64,000 bases of DNA from VRUE01 sp036265675. GTDB taxonomy: Bacteria > Actinomycetota > Thermoleophilia > Solirubrobacterales > 70-9. The stretch lies in contig DATAOP010000049.1 in the NCBI GenBank assembly GCA_036265675.1, forward strand, positions 1 to 64,000. Reading direction: 5' to 3'. Positions 50,705 to 60,216 of the stretch are shown here, piece after piece. The position numbers and the translations under genes are program-made. The stretch's first letter is position 1; every line of letters begins with the position of its first letter. The notes under the pieces were generated by a model. That model had not been told where the DNA came from and made no database searches. It was given only the letters and a program-made list of their open reading frames with translations.

Positions 50705-52052
50705 GAAGAAATGCCCACCCGGTCAACCCAGTCAGATCCCGGCGGGCGACGCACGGCACTGCTCGTCGCCAGCGCCGGCTACTTCTTCGTCCTCCTCGAT
50801 GTCACCATCGTCAACGTCGCCCTTGCCCGGATCGGGGGCGACCTCGGCGCCCCGAGAGCCGAGATCCAGTGGGTGGTGGACGCCTACGCCGTCGTCCTCG
50901 CGGCGTGCATGCTGACCGCCGGCGACCTCGTCGACCTGCTCGGCTCCCGCCGCCTCTTCCTCGCCGGCCTGGGGGTCTTCGGGCTGGGCTCGGCGGCCTG
51001 CGCGCTGGCGCCCGGGCCGGGATCGCTGATCGCCGCCCGCGCCGTGCAGGGCCTCGGGGCGGCCGCGATCCTCCCGACCTCGCTGGCGATCGTCAACCAG
51101 CTCTTCCCCGGTGACGGAGAGCGGCCCCGCGCAATCGGGGTCTGGGCCGGAGTCGGAGGCTCGGCGCTGGTCCTGGGACCAATCCTCGGCGGCCTCCTCA
51201 TCGACCCGTTCGGCTGGCGGGCGATCTTCTGGATCAACGTCCCCCTGGCACTGATCTCGCTGGGGCTGGCGTTCGCCTTCATCCCCGCCGGGCAGGGCAC
51301 CCGGACAAGGCTGCCGGACGTGGCCGGCCAGCTGCTCGGGACCGGCGCGCTGCTGGCTCTCGTCTTCGCGCTGATCGACGGCGGCTCCGGTGGCTTCGGC
51401 TCGCCGGTCGTGGTGATCGCCGGCGCTTCCGCGCTGGCCCTCGGCGTCGCCTTCGCGATCGTCGAGCTCAACAGCCCGCGTCCGATGCTCGACCTCCGCT
51501 GGTTCAAGCGGGCGGAGTTCTCGGGAGCGAACCTGGGAGCGGCACTGATGAACCTCGGCACGCTGGGGGCCCTCTTTGCGATCAGCCTCCACCTCCAGGA
51601 CGGCGAGGGGCTGTCCCCGCTCCAGACCGGGCTCAACCTGATCCCGCTGGCGGCGCCGCTCGCGCTCCTCACCCCGCTGACGGGCCGCCTCGCCGCCGTC
51701 GTCGGGCCGCGCCGGCCCGCCGGCTGGGGATTGCTCTGCTGCGGTTGCGGCTACCTGGGGATCGCCGCCGACCCCTCCCGGATCACGGCCCCCGCGGGGT
51801 GGGCCCTGCTGGCGCTCGCCGGCGTCGGGATGGCGGTCGCCGTTCCCGGACTCGTCGCCGGCGCGACCGAGGCGCTCGGCGCCGAGCGAGCCGGCATCGC
51901 CGCCGCCGTCAACAACACCAGCCGCCAGATCGGCGGCGCGATCGGGGTCGCTCTGATCGGCGGCTTTGCCTCGATTTCCACCTCGCTCGCGGCGAGTGGG
52001 GTCGCGCTGGTCGTCGGCGGCAGCGCCGCCCTCGCCGCGATGGCCGGCGGCG

Positions 52053-53336
<1,284 letters not shown>

Positions 53337-53344
53337 CGGAATCT

Positions 53345-53351
53345 CCTCCTT
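53345..53351 (-). promoter_or_regulatory. clpX: Strong Shine-Dalgarno that fixes the CTG start of clpX
   Basis: AAGGAGG on the minus strand with an 8-base spacer to the CTG at 53334-53336. The in-frame ATT six bases upstream of that CTG would be only 2 bases from the ribosome-binding site, too close to be used. Confidence 0.75.
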
Positions 53352-53482
53352 GCGGGGCGGTAGGTCCTTACCGGCTTCGCGGGCACAGGTAGCTTAGACG
53401 GGCACGCGATCCGGTCTCTCGATTGCAGGGATTACGTCATTGCCGCCGCCGTCCCTCCCCGTGACCGCAAACGCCCAGCCCC

Positions 53483-53488
53483 TATGGT
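53483..53488 (+). promoter_or_regulatory. Candidate leaderless -10 box of the first GNAT gene
   Basis: TATGGT, 7 bases before the ATG at 53496. It overlaps an in-frame ATG at 53484, which argues that the later ATG is the true start. Confidence 0.45.
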
Positions 53489-53495
53489 GGCGGTG

Positions 53496-53945
53496 ATGGA
53501 ACGGGTCGAGCCGATCACCTCGGAGCAGTTCGAGACGCTGCTGCCGATGATCGCCGACTACCAACGCTTCTACGAGGTCGAGGAGATCGACGAGGAGCGC
53601 AACCGCGCCTTCTTCGCCCGCTTCATCGACCCCAGCGACCACGGCATCCTGATCGCCGCCTGGGAAGGCGACCGGCTGCTCGGCTACGCCTGCCTCTACT
53701 GGCACATGAGCTCGCTGGCGGCGGCGGAGACCGTGCTGATGAACGACCTCTATGTCGGCGCCGACGCCCGCGGCCGCGGCGTCGGCAGAGCGCTGATCGA
53801 TGCCGCGGCCGAGATCGCACGCTCCCGGAACGCCCATTCACTCGAGTGGTCGACCGCGCCCGACAACCACACCGCGCAGCGGCTCTACGACTCGACCGGT
53901 GCCGGCCGCAGCGAATGGGTCGAGTACGAGCTCCCGGTGGAGTGA
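53496..53945 (+). CDS. GNAT family N-acetyltransferase
   Basis: 149 residues with the acetyl-CoA loop LMNDLYVGADARGRGVGRALI (RGRGVG), the preceding beta-strand DRLLGYACLYW and a C-terminal NHTAQRLYDSTGA. Substrate unknown; the EFETLLPMIADYQRFYEVE helix region at the N-terminus resembles acyl-group acceptor pockets of the RimI-like group, without specificity. It overlaps the next GNAT as GTGA. Confidence 0.88.
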   Translation: MERVEPITSEQFETLLPMIADYQRFYEVEEIDEERNRAFFARFIDPSDHGILIAAWEGDRLLGYACLYWHMSSLAAAETVLMNDLYVGADARGRGVGRALIDAAAEIARSRNAHSLEWSTAPDNHTAQRLYDSTGAGRSEWVEYELPVE

Positions 53946-54430
53946 ACGCAGAGCGATCAAGCGTCGAGTTCGAGGATCGCGATCCGCAGGACCCACTCGT
54001 CCTCCGGCTCTACGCCGACTTCATCCGCGAGACCGACACCGAGCTTGGGCTCGACGTCGTCGAGGCCGAGCTCGCGGCCGGGCCGCCGGGCGACCTCGTC
54101 CCACCGAACGGGGCGATGCTGGTGGCGCTCCGCGACGGTGAGCCGGCGGCGATCGGGGGTGTCCGCCACCTCGACACCGAGATCGCCGAGGTGAAGAGCA
54201 TGTACGTGGTCCCGGAGCACCGCGGCGCCGGCCTCGCCGGCGCGATGCTGCGCCGGCTCGAGACGATCGCCGCCGACCGGGGCTGCGTTGCAACCCGGCT
54301 CGACACCTCCGACTACCTGACCCCGGCGGTCGCCCTCTACCGCTCCGCCGGCTACCGCGAGGTGCCCGACTACAACGGCAATCCCAAAGCCAATCTCTGG
54401 TTCGAACGTCGGTCAAACGTCCAGGACTGA
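53942..54430 (+). CDS. Second GNAT family N-acetyltransferase
   Basis: 162 residues from a GTG that overlaps the stop of the previous gene. Acetyl-CoA motif EVKSMYVVPEHRGAGLAGAMLRRLE (HRGAGLA), then GCVATRLDTSDYLTPAVALYRSAGYREVPDYN. The two tandem GNATs share little sequence outside the core, so they are unlikely to be a recent duplication. Substrate unknown. Confidence 0.9.
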   Translation: MNAERSSVEFEDRDPQDPLVLRLYADFIRETDTELGLDVVEAELAAGPPGDLVPPNGAMLVALRDGEPAAIGGVRHLDTEIAEVKSMYVVPEHRGAGLAGAMLRRLETIAADRGCVATRLDTSDYLTPAVALYRSAGYREVPDYNGNPKANLWFERRSNVQD

Positions 54431-54448
54431 TCAAGCGAACTTAATCAA

Positions 54449-54460
54449 TATCGCGCGATA
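54449..54460. other. 12-base palindrome in the gap before the PH-like gene
   Basis: TATCGCGCGATA, a perfect palindrome in a relatively AT-rich 74-base gap. It may be an operator or promoter part for the following gene; nothing else was found there. Confidence 0.3.
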
Positions 54461-54504
54461 CCGATACCGGCTTTCGACCAACCCAACAGAAACGGAAATC
54501 GGCG

Positions 54505-54957
54505 ATGTCGAAGGCTGCTACGCAAGATCTGGTTCTCAACGGAATTCACGCTCTTATGCACCCGGGCGAGAGGCTGGCCGGGTTGGTCAGGGTCGTCGCC
54601 GGGCCGTGGCAGTACCTCGTCTTCGTCTTCCTCGCGGCGGCCGTCGGGCTCGAGCTCGCCTCGGCCTATGTCCCCGGCATGGTCGCGGCCCTGCTGGCGC
54701 TGCTCTGCGTGATGAGGATGCGGACCTACGCGCTCGTCCTCACCGACACCTCCCTCTACCTCGTTCGCATTCAGCAGCGGCGGGTCGGCGCCGTCGAGGT
54801 GATCCGGCCGCTGGCCGACGTCGGCTTCGAAGGCGGGTCGATGCGCCTGGTGATCGCCGGCACGCCCTTCTGGGTCCAGCCGACGTACCTCGGCGCCGAC
54901 GCCCAGCAGTTCGAACGCAACCTCCAGGCAGCGACCGGCGTCGCGATCGCCTACTAG
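54505..54957 (+). CDS. Small membrane protein with PH-like fold
   Basis: 150 residues. A polar N-terminal helix (ATQDLVLNGIHALMHPGERL) is followed by two hydrophobic helices (about 36-70), then a beta-rich region (RTYALVLTDTSLYLVRIQQRRVGAVEVI, GFEGGSMRLVIAGTPFWVQP) resembling bacterial PH-like domains. Function unknown. Convergent with the M23 peptidase, with a hairpin between. Confidence 0.6.
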   Translation: MSKAATQDLVLNGIHALMHPGERLAGLVRVVAGPWQYLVFVFLAAAVGLELASAYVPGMVAALLALLCVMRMRTYALVLTDTSLYLVRIQQRRVGAVEVIRPLADVGFEGGSMRLVIAGTPFWVQPTYLGADAQQFERNLQAATGVAIAY

Positions 54958-55001
54958 GCCCCGGGCCGGTCCCAGTCGCAGCCACTCGATTGGCGACTTA
55001 G

Positions 55002-55017
55002 GCACACCCCGGTGTGC
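55002..55017. terminator. Hairpin between convergent genes
   Basis: GCACACCCCGGTGTGC, a 6-7 base perfect stem directly after the M23 stop (minus) and 45 bases after the plus-strand gene. Probably terminates one or both; no T-run. Confidence 0.45.
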
Positions 55018-55569
55018 TCAAGCCGCCGATCGTCGATCCTGAGTCGCCGATCGTCGATCCCAGCGGCCGAGCGCGGGGGCCGGGTCGATCGGGCGGCCGC
55101 GGAGGTGGATCTCGAAGTGGAGATGGCAGCCGACGGTTCGCGCGTTGCCCGTCTTCCCCACCGCCCCGACCCGCTCGCCCGCCCAGACGCGATCGCCGCG
55201 CCGCACCGCCGCCCGACGTCGCATGTGCGCGTAGAAGTAGCCGCGGCGCTCGCCCTGGCCATGGATCAGGAGGTAGTTGCCGTAGAGGACGGGGTCGAAC
55301 CCCCGGCGCAGGACCCGTCCCGTGCGCGCCGCAACCACGCCGGCCCCGCACGGCGCGACGATGTCGAACCCCTCGTGGGTGCGGCCACCGGTTCGCGGGG
55401 CGCCGAACTCGCCGATCGGCCCGCGTGTCCAGTGCGGGCCCAGCACCGGGAAGACGTGACCCCGGTATTCGACGCCGCCGGTTCGCGGGGCCGCGGCCGT
55501 CGCCGAAGCGACGAGTCCGGTGAGCAGGAGAGCCGCAGTCGCGGCGCCGAGGGCCCGGCGCCCGCTCAG
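55018..55569 (-). CDS. Secreted M23 family (LytM) peptidase
   Basis: Peptidoglycan or glycyl-peptide metalloendopeptidase, 183 residues. From the CTG at 55569 the protein starts with SGRRALGAATAALLL and a hydrophobic stretch ending ASATAA, a classic signal peptide. The M23 domain shows HEGFDIVAPCGAGVV (HxxxD), YGNYLLIHGQGERRGYFYAHM and GCHLHFEIHL (HxH). The first GTG (55446) would remove the signal peptide, and no ATG, GTG or TTG exists before it in frame. CTG overlaps the clpP stop as CTGA. The C-terminus ends in a 21-base tandem repeat. Confidence 0.9.
   Translation of the reverse strand: MSGRRALGAATAALLLTGLVASATAAAPRTGGVEYRGHVFPVLGPHWTRGPIGEFGAPRTGGRTHEGFDIVAPCGAGVVAARTGRVLRRGFDPVLYGNYLLIHGQGERRGYFYAHMRRRAAVRRGDRVWAGERVGAVGKTGNARTVGCHLHFEIHLRGRPIDPAPALGRWDRRSATQDRRSAA
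55024..55060. repeat. 21-base period tandem repeat at the M23 C-terminus
   Basis: CGCCGATCGTCGATCC occurs at 55024-55039 and again at 55045-55060 (period 21), encoding a repeated DRRSA motif at the end of the peptidase. Confidence 0.7.
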
Positions 55570-56150
55570 TGGTGCTCGATCACCCGGTCGACGAGGTTGT
55601 ACTCCTTCGCCTCATCCGGGCTCATGAAGTAGTCGCGATCGGTGTCCTGGGTGACCTTGTCGAACGGCTGACTGGTGTGTTTGGCGAGGATCTCGTCGAG
55701 GCGGCGGCGGACGTCGATGATCTCTTTCGCGTGGATCTCGATGTCGGTCGCCTGGCCTTCGAACCCGGACGACACCTGGTGGATCAGGATCTTCGAGTTG
55801 GGCAGTGCCATCCGTTTCCCGGCTGCGCCGCCGGCCAGCAGCAGGGCGCCCATGCTCATCGCGATCCCGACGCAGATCGTCTGCACGTCGGGCTTTATGA
55901 ACTGCATCGTGTCGTAGATCGCGAGGCCGGCGTAGACGTCGCCGCCCGGCGAGTTGATGTAGAGGCTGATGTCCTTGTCCGGGTCCTCGGACTCGAGATG
56001 GAGGAGCTGAGCCACGATCAGGTTGGCGATTTCCTGGTTGATCGGCGTGCCGAGGAAGACGATCCGCTCGTTGAGGAGACGCGAGTAGATGTCGAACGAG
56101 CGCTCGCCGCGCGAGGTCTGCTCGACGACCATCGGGACCAGCGGGCTCAT
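55566..56150 (-). CDS. clpP: ATP-dependent Clp protease proteolytic subunit ClpP
   Basis: Serine protease partner of ClpX. 194 residues with YINSPGGDVYAGLAIYD, catalytic Ser99 in GIAMSMG, His124 in ILIHQ and Asp173 in DTDRD. Ala-to-Met in the Ser motif (usually AASMG) is a minor variant. It is preceded by an AAGGAG Shine-Dalgarno and follows tig, with which it is classically paired (tig-clpP-clpX); here clpX is 2.2 kb away. Confidence 0.97.
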   Translation of the reverse strand: MSPLVPMVVEQTSRGERSFDIYSRLLNERIVFLGTPINQEIANLIVAQLLHLESEDPDKDISLYINSPGGDVYAGLAIYDTMQFIKPDVQTICVGIAMSMGALLLAGGAAGKRMALPNSKILIHQVSSGFEGQATDIEIHAKEIIDVRRRLDEILAKHTSQPFDKVTQDTDRDYFMSPDEAKEYNLVDRVIEHH

Positions 56151-56196
56151 GAAATGACTCCTTCGCGCTTCATGGCCCGCACTCTATAGAAGGCGA

Positions 56197-56227
56197 CCGG
56201 CGGCCCCGCCGGCTCGCTCCGCGCTCA
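56197..56227 (-). repeat. Hairpin and 16-base repeat after the tig stop
   Basis: TGAGCGCGGAGCGAGC (56227-56212, minus) is identical to the sequence at the murI stop. It runs directly into CCGGCGG-CC-CCGCCGG (56197-56212), a perfect 7-base stem that may terminate or process the tig transcript before clpP. Confidence 0.5.
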
Positions 56228-57607
56228 GTCCGAGCCGGGAGTCCAGAGCGAGCCCGCCGCCTCCCGCTCCTTCTCGGGCGTCCAGATCTTCTCCCGCGCC
56301 TCAGCCTGTCCGAGGGGAATCGGCTTCGCGCTCTCGGCGATCACGTCGATCGCCTTGCGAAAGCGGATGTCCTCGGCGACCATCGCGTCGCGCCCCTTCT
56401 CCCGCAGCCGCTTCAGCAGCTTCTCGGGCGTCGTCCGCTCGTGTTCGGCGGGGTGGGCGAGGGCCTCGAGCAGCTCCTCCTCCGTCGCCTCGATCCCCTC
56501 GGCGTCGACGACCGCGGCGAGGACCGCCTCGCGGCGCAGCTCGCGTTCGGCATCGGGTTTCGATTCCCCGATCACCTCGTCACGGGTCTTGTTCTGCATC
56601 TGCAGATAGGAGTCGGGGCTCATGCCGCGGGCGGCGAGCTGCCTTTCGACCCGGCCCCACCTTTCCGCGGCGCGGGCGACGACCAGCTCCTCAGGCAGCT
56701 CGACCGTGGCCTGCTCGGCGGCGGCATCGACCGCGGCGACCCGGAAGTCCTGCTCGATCCGCGAGTCGACGACCTCGGTCAGTTTCTCGCGGATGTCGTT
56801 GCGCAGCTCATCGAGGGTGTCGAACTCCGACGCCTCGGAGGCGAAGTCGTCGTCGAGGTCGGGCAGGATCTTCTCGCGGACCTCCTTCACCTCGACCGAG
56901 AAGGCGGCGTCTTGGCCGGCGAGATGCTCCGCCTGGTAGTCGTCGGGAAAGCTGACCTCGACCGTGCGCGACTCGCCCGGGGTCGCCCCCCGCAGCTGAT
57001 CCTCGAATCCCTCGATCAGCTGGCCGCTGCCGAGCTCCAGCAAGTAGTCGTCGGCCTTGCCCCCCTCGAACGCATTGCCGTCGATCAGGCCCTCGAAGTC
57101 GACCAGGAGGACGTCGCCGTCGGCCGCCGCGCGCTCGACCGGCTCGAGCCTGGCGAAGCTGCCGCGGATCCGCTCGATCTCGCGCTCGACCATCTCCTCG
57201 GGAGGCTGCGGCTCTTCGCGCCCGACCTCGAGGCCCTTGTAGTCGCCGAGCTCGGCCCCGGGCCGGACCCCGATCTCGAATTTGAAGCCGAGCGGCTCGC
57301 CCTCGCCCTGGGGCGCGGAGACGATCTCGATGTCGGGATCGCCGATCGGGCTGAGCCCGGCCTCGAGCAGAGCCTCTTCGTACCACTCGGGCAGCGACTC
57401 CCTGACCGTCTCCTCGATGACCGCCCCGAAGCCGAGCCGCTGGATCACCAGCGACGGCGGCGCCTTGCCCTTGCGGAAGCCGGGCAGCCGCATTTCCCGC
57501 GCGAGGGCACGCGCCGCGCGCTGAACGCCGCGGCCGACGTCCTCGGCCGGTACCTCGACCTCGACCCGGGCCCGCGACCCGGGCAGCTCCGTGACCGTCG
57601 TCTCCAT
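56225..57607 (-). CDS. tig: Trigger factor
   Basis: Ribosome-bound chaperone and peptidyl-prolyl isomerase. 460 residues: ribosome-binding domain (1-110, RLPGFRKGKAPPSLV), FKBP domain (about 155-235, DGDVLLVDFEGLIDG, LELGSGQLIEGFEDQLRG) and a helical C-terminal substrate domain. TAGGGT lies 8 bases before the ATG. It ends with the repeat element and hairpin. Confidence 0.96.
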   Translation of the reverse strand: METTVTELPGSRARVEVEVPAEDVGRGVQRAARALAREMRLPGFRKGKAPPSLVIQRLGFGAVIEETVRESLPEWYEEALLEAGLSPIGDPDIEIVSAPQGEGEPLGFKFEIGVRPGAELGDYKGLEVGREEPQPPEEMVEREIERIRGSFARLEPVERAAADGDVLLVDFEGLIDGNAFEGGKADDYLLELGSGQLIEGFEDQLRGATPGESRTVEVSFPDDYQAEHLAGQDAAFSVEVKEVREKILPDLDDDFASEASEFDTLDELRNDIREKLTEVVDSRIEQDFRVAAVDAAAEQATVELPEELVVARAAERWGRVERQLAARGMSPDSYLQMQNKTRDEVIGESKPDAERELRREAVLAAVVDAEGIEATEEELLEALAHPAEHERTTPEKLLKRLREKGRDAMVAEDIRFRKAIDVIAESAKPIPLGQAEAREKIWTPEKEREAAGSLWTPGSD

Positions 57608-57615
57608 CCTCGCTG

Positions 57616-57621
57616 ACCCTA
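57616..57621 (-). promoter_or_regulatory. Candidate leaderless -10 box of tig
   Basis: TAGGGT on the minus strand, 8 bases before the ATG at 57607. Confidence 0.4.
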
Positions 57622-57647
57622 GATGATCGTCTGCAGCGGGCTCGCTC

Positions 57648-57764
57648 TCATCGCTGACTGCGGCGCTCGATCAGGCCGCGGCGAATCGCGGCCGAGAAGT
57701 CGACGGCGAACGCCAACCCGCGCCCGATCGGGCCGGTCACCACCCAGGCCCGGAACCTACTCAT
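57648..57764 (-). CDS. Small ORF (38 residues) between the synthase-like gene and tig
   Basis: Reads MSRFRAWVVTGPIGRGLAFA, then VDFSAAIRRGLIERRSQR. ATG overlaps the end of the spermidine-synthase-like gene by 8 bases, as in coupled genes. One amphipathic/hydrophobic helix with basic ends. No family recognised; coding status is inferred from overlap and sensible composition. Confidence 0.5.
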   Translation of the reverse strand: MSRFRAWVVTGPIGRGLAFAVDFSAAIRRGLIERRSQR

Positions 57765-59241
57765 TGGCGTATTCCAGCAGCGAGCTGTCGACCAGCCACT
57801 CGACCGGCGCCCGGTCGTCGGTGTAGACCTCGCCGCCGGGCAGGCGGGGCTCGACCTCCGCGGCCGCCTCGCGGGCCAGCGCGCGGATCGGGCGTGGAAG
57901 CGTGGCGGCGCGCTCGGCCAAGCGCGAGCGGGACAGATCCTCGGCGCCGACCAGGAGGGTGTTGGTCGGCTCGATCGAGTGGCGGAGCACTCGCGGAAAG
58001 GCCGCCGCCATCGTCCTCCCCAGCACCCGCTCCAGGGCGGTGCTTCCCTCGGGGTGGCCGACGTTGACGATCAGGATGCCGCCGGGCCCGAGCCGATCCC
58101 TGGCCAGCTCGAAGAACTCGCGCGTAGCCAGATAGAACGGGATGTAGGGCTGCCGGTAGGCGTCGACCATGATCGCGTCGTAGTCCCCGCCCGAGCGCTC
58201 GAGCCAGGGCCGCGCGTCCTCGGTGAAGGTGCGCATCCGCGGGTTGCGGAGGCCGAGGTACCGGCGGCCGAGCTCGGTCAGCTCGCCGTCGATCTCGACC
58301 GCGTCGACCCCGGTCGCGGGGAAGAAGTGCCCGTACGCGCGTGCGACCGTGCCGCCGGCATTGCCGAGGATCGCGATTCGAGCCGGCGGTTCCGCCCGCG
58401 CCAGGAACGGCAGCACCAGATGGCCGTCCCAGTAGTCGCCCGTGAGGAACCGACCCGGGCGGTAGATCGAGTGCACGGCCTGGCCCTCATTCAGCTCGAG
58501 GACGCGGGCGCCGTCGGGGCGTTCGACCACCCGCGCGTACTGTTGGGTCGTCTCGGCCTCATAGAGCACCCGGCCCGTGTCGGAGGCCTTGATCGTCCCA
58601 ACCGGGATCGCGAGCGCGAGCGCGAGCGCCGCCGGGACCGCGGCGAAGCGCCAGCCCAGGCCGCAGATGCCGACGAGCGCCAGCGCCAGCGCGAAGACGA
58701 GGAAGGTGCGCTGGGTGCCGAGCTGCGGGATCAGCAACAGGGCCGCGGCCATCGTCCCGAACAGCGAGCCGGCGGTCGAGATCGCGTAGAGCCTCCCGAC
58801 CACCTCGCCGGAGCGGTCGACCTCGCCGACGGCGAGGCGCACCGCCCAGGGGGCGGCGGCGCCGAGCAGCATCACCGGCACCGCGACGAGGACGAGGACG
58901 CCGAACAGCGAGCCGGCGAAGCCGCCGACCGAGACCGAGTCGAAGGCGTCGACGGAGAATCGCAGGAACGGGCGGGCGGCGAACGGGATCGCGGCCATCA
59001 GCACCGCGGCGGCGACGACGACCAGGCAGAGGCCACGCAGGTGCGCATGGCGATCGGCGAAGCGGCCACCGAGCCAGTAACCGATCGAGAGGGCGACGAG
59101 GACGACCCCGATCGTGTTCGCCCAGACGATCGTCGAGGCGCCGAAGTAGGGGGCGAGGAGACGGGCGGCGGCGATCTCGGCGCCGAGGCTGGCGGCGCCG
59201 ACGACGAAGACGAGCGCCGGCAGGAGGCGCCGGGAGCCCAT
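57757..59241 (-). CDS. Membrane protein with C-terminal spermidine-synthase-like domain
   Basis: 494 residues. The first 205 form about seven hydrophobic helices (GSRRLLPALVFVVGAASLGAE onward); the rest is a Rossmann methyltransferase-like domain with ARIAILGNAGGTVARAYGHF, VEIDGELTELGRRYLGL and YDAIMVDAYRQPYIPFYLATREFFELARDRLGPGG. Such fused proteins resemble polyamine aminopropyltransferases; whether it makes polyamine or another product is not clear. Start ATG overlaps the ctaG-type stop by one base. Confidence 0.8.
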   Translation of the reverse strand: MGSRRLLPALVFVVGAASLGAEIAAARLLAPYFGASTIVWANTIGVVLVALSIGYWLGGRFADRHAHLRGLCLVVVAAAVLMAAIPFAARPFLRFSVDAFDSVSVGGFAGSLFGVLVLVAVPVMLLGAAAPWAVRLAVGEVDRSGEVVGRLYAISTAGSLFGTMAAALLLIPQLGTQRTFLVFALALALVGICGLGWRFAAVPAALALALAIPVGTIKASDTGRVLYEAETTQQYARVVERPDGARVLELNEGQAVHSIYRPGRFLTGDYWDGHLVLPFLARAEPPARIAILGNAGGTVARAYGHFFPATGVDAVEIDGELTELGRRYLGLRNPRMRTFTEDARPWLERSGGDYDAIMVDAYRQPYIPFYLATREFFELARDRLGPGGILIVNVGHPEGSTALERVLGRTMAAAFPRVLRHSIEPTNTLLVGAEDLSRSRLAERAATLPRPIRALAREAAAEVEPRLPGGEVYTDDRAPVEWLVDSSLLEYANE

Positions 59242-60149
59242 CAGGAGTCGGGTTGCCGGCCGTCGCCGGCGAGCAGCCGTTGCTCGAGCAGCGCCGCGTG
59301 GCCGGCGGCGACCGCGCGCTGCGCCCGCCGCTCGTCGAGCGCGATCCCACGCGATTCGGCGAGCTCGATCAGCCGCTGCTTCTCGGTCCCTTCGCGGGCG
59401 AGCTCGAAGAACGTCCAGGCCAGGACCCCGAGAATGAGGAATGTCCCCTCGACCATCATGATCGCCCCGGCGGTGCTCTGGTCGGCGAGCGGCGTGACGT
59501 GCCAGTAACGCTCGCCCGGGCCGTAGATCGGATAGAGCACCGTGCCCGACCACATCAGGACGTTGCCGAGGATCGCGGTGGCGAACCGCACCGCGATGAC
59601 GTAGCCGATCTTCCAGCCGGTCCCGAACCATGCCGGCTTCGGCAGCGGCCCGAACACCGGCATCCACATCAGGCAGCCGAAGAAGACGAAAGTCGTGTGC
59701 TCGAGCGCGTGGATCGGCGCCGCTCCGTATGCGTCCTGGTAAAGCGCCGGAACGTGCCAGAGGAAGAGGTTCACCGCCCAGAGCGGCAGCGCGACCGCGG
59801 GATGGGTGAGGATCTGGAGCCGGTTGAAGAACCGGATCGCGAGGATCGGCTGCAGCAGCGAGCGGGTCAGGCCGAGGACCAGCAGCAGAGTCGCGATGTC
59901 GCCGAGCAGGATGTGCTCGACCATGTGGGCGAGCACGAGCTCCTCGGAGATATGCCCGGTCGGGCTGAAGAGGGCGATCGAGATCACCAGGAGGCCGGAG
60001 CCGAAGCAGACCTGTCGCCAGGTCGGGACCGGACGCTCGTCCCAGTGCAGGACCATCACGCGGTGCCAGTAGAGGACACCCGCGACGGTGATCGGGATCA
60101 CCTCGATCGGGACGAACGCTCCGGCGACGTGTGCGAGCGGCAAAATCAC
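59241..60149 (-). CDS. ctaG: Cytochrome c oxidase assembly protein CtaG (caa3 type)
   Basis: Membrane factor for caa3 oxidase assembly, probably copper delivery. 302 residues, about seven helices with His-rich faces: SPTGHISEELVLAHMVEHILLGD, THPAVALPLWAVNLFLWHVPALYQDA, HALEHTTFVFFGCLMWMP and the late DQSTAGAIMMVEGTFLI. The tail after residue 255 is polar and Arg/Glu-rich. GTG start; the neighbour GH15 gene diverges. Confidence 0.85.
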   Translation of the reverse strand: MILPLAHVAGAFVPIEVIPITVAGVLYWHRVMVLHWDERPVPTWRQVCFGSGLLVISIALFSPTGHISEELVLAHMVEHILLGDIATLLLVLGLTRSLLQPILAIRFFNRLQILTHPAVALPLWAVNLFLWHVPALYQDAYGAAPIHALEHTTFVFFGCLMWMPVFGPLPKPAWFGTGWKIGYVIAVRFATAILGNVLMWSGTVLYPIYGPGERYWHVTPLADQSTAGAIMMVEGTFLILGVLAWTFFELAREGTEKQRLIELAESRGIALDERRAQRAVAAGHAALLEQRLLAGDGRQPDS

Positions 60150-60201
60150 TGAAATTCAGCGTACCGGCGCGATTCCCGCGGCCACCCCCCGCGCCCGTTG
60201 G

Positions 60202-60207
60202 TAGCTT
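60202..60207 (+). promoter_or_regulatory. Candidate near-leaderless -10 box of the GH15 gene
   Basis: TAGCTT, 9 bases before the GTG at 60217. Confidence 0.4.
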
Positions 60208-60216
60208 GGCCACGCC

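Noticed and set aside
55022..55060. CRISPR-like or VNTR array
   Set aside because: Only two copies of a 21-base unit within a coding end; a simple tandem duplication.
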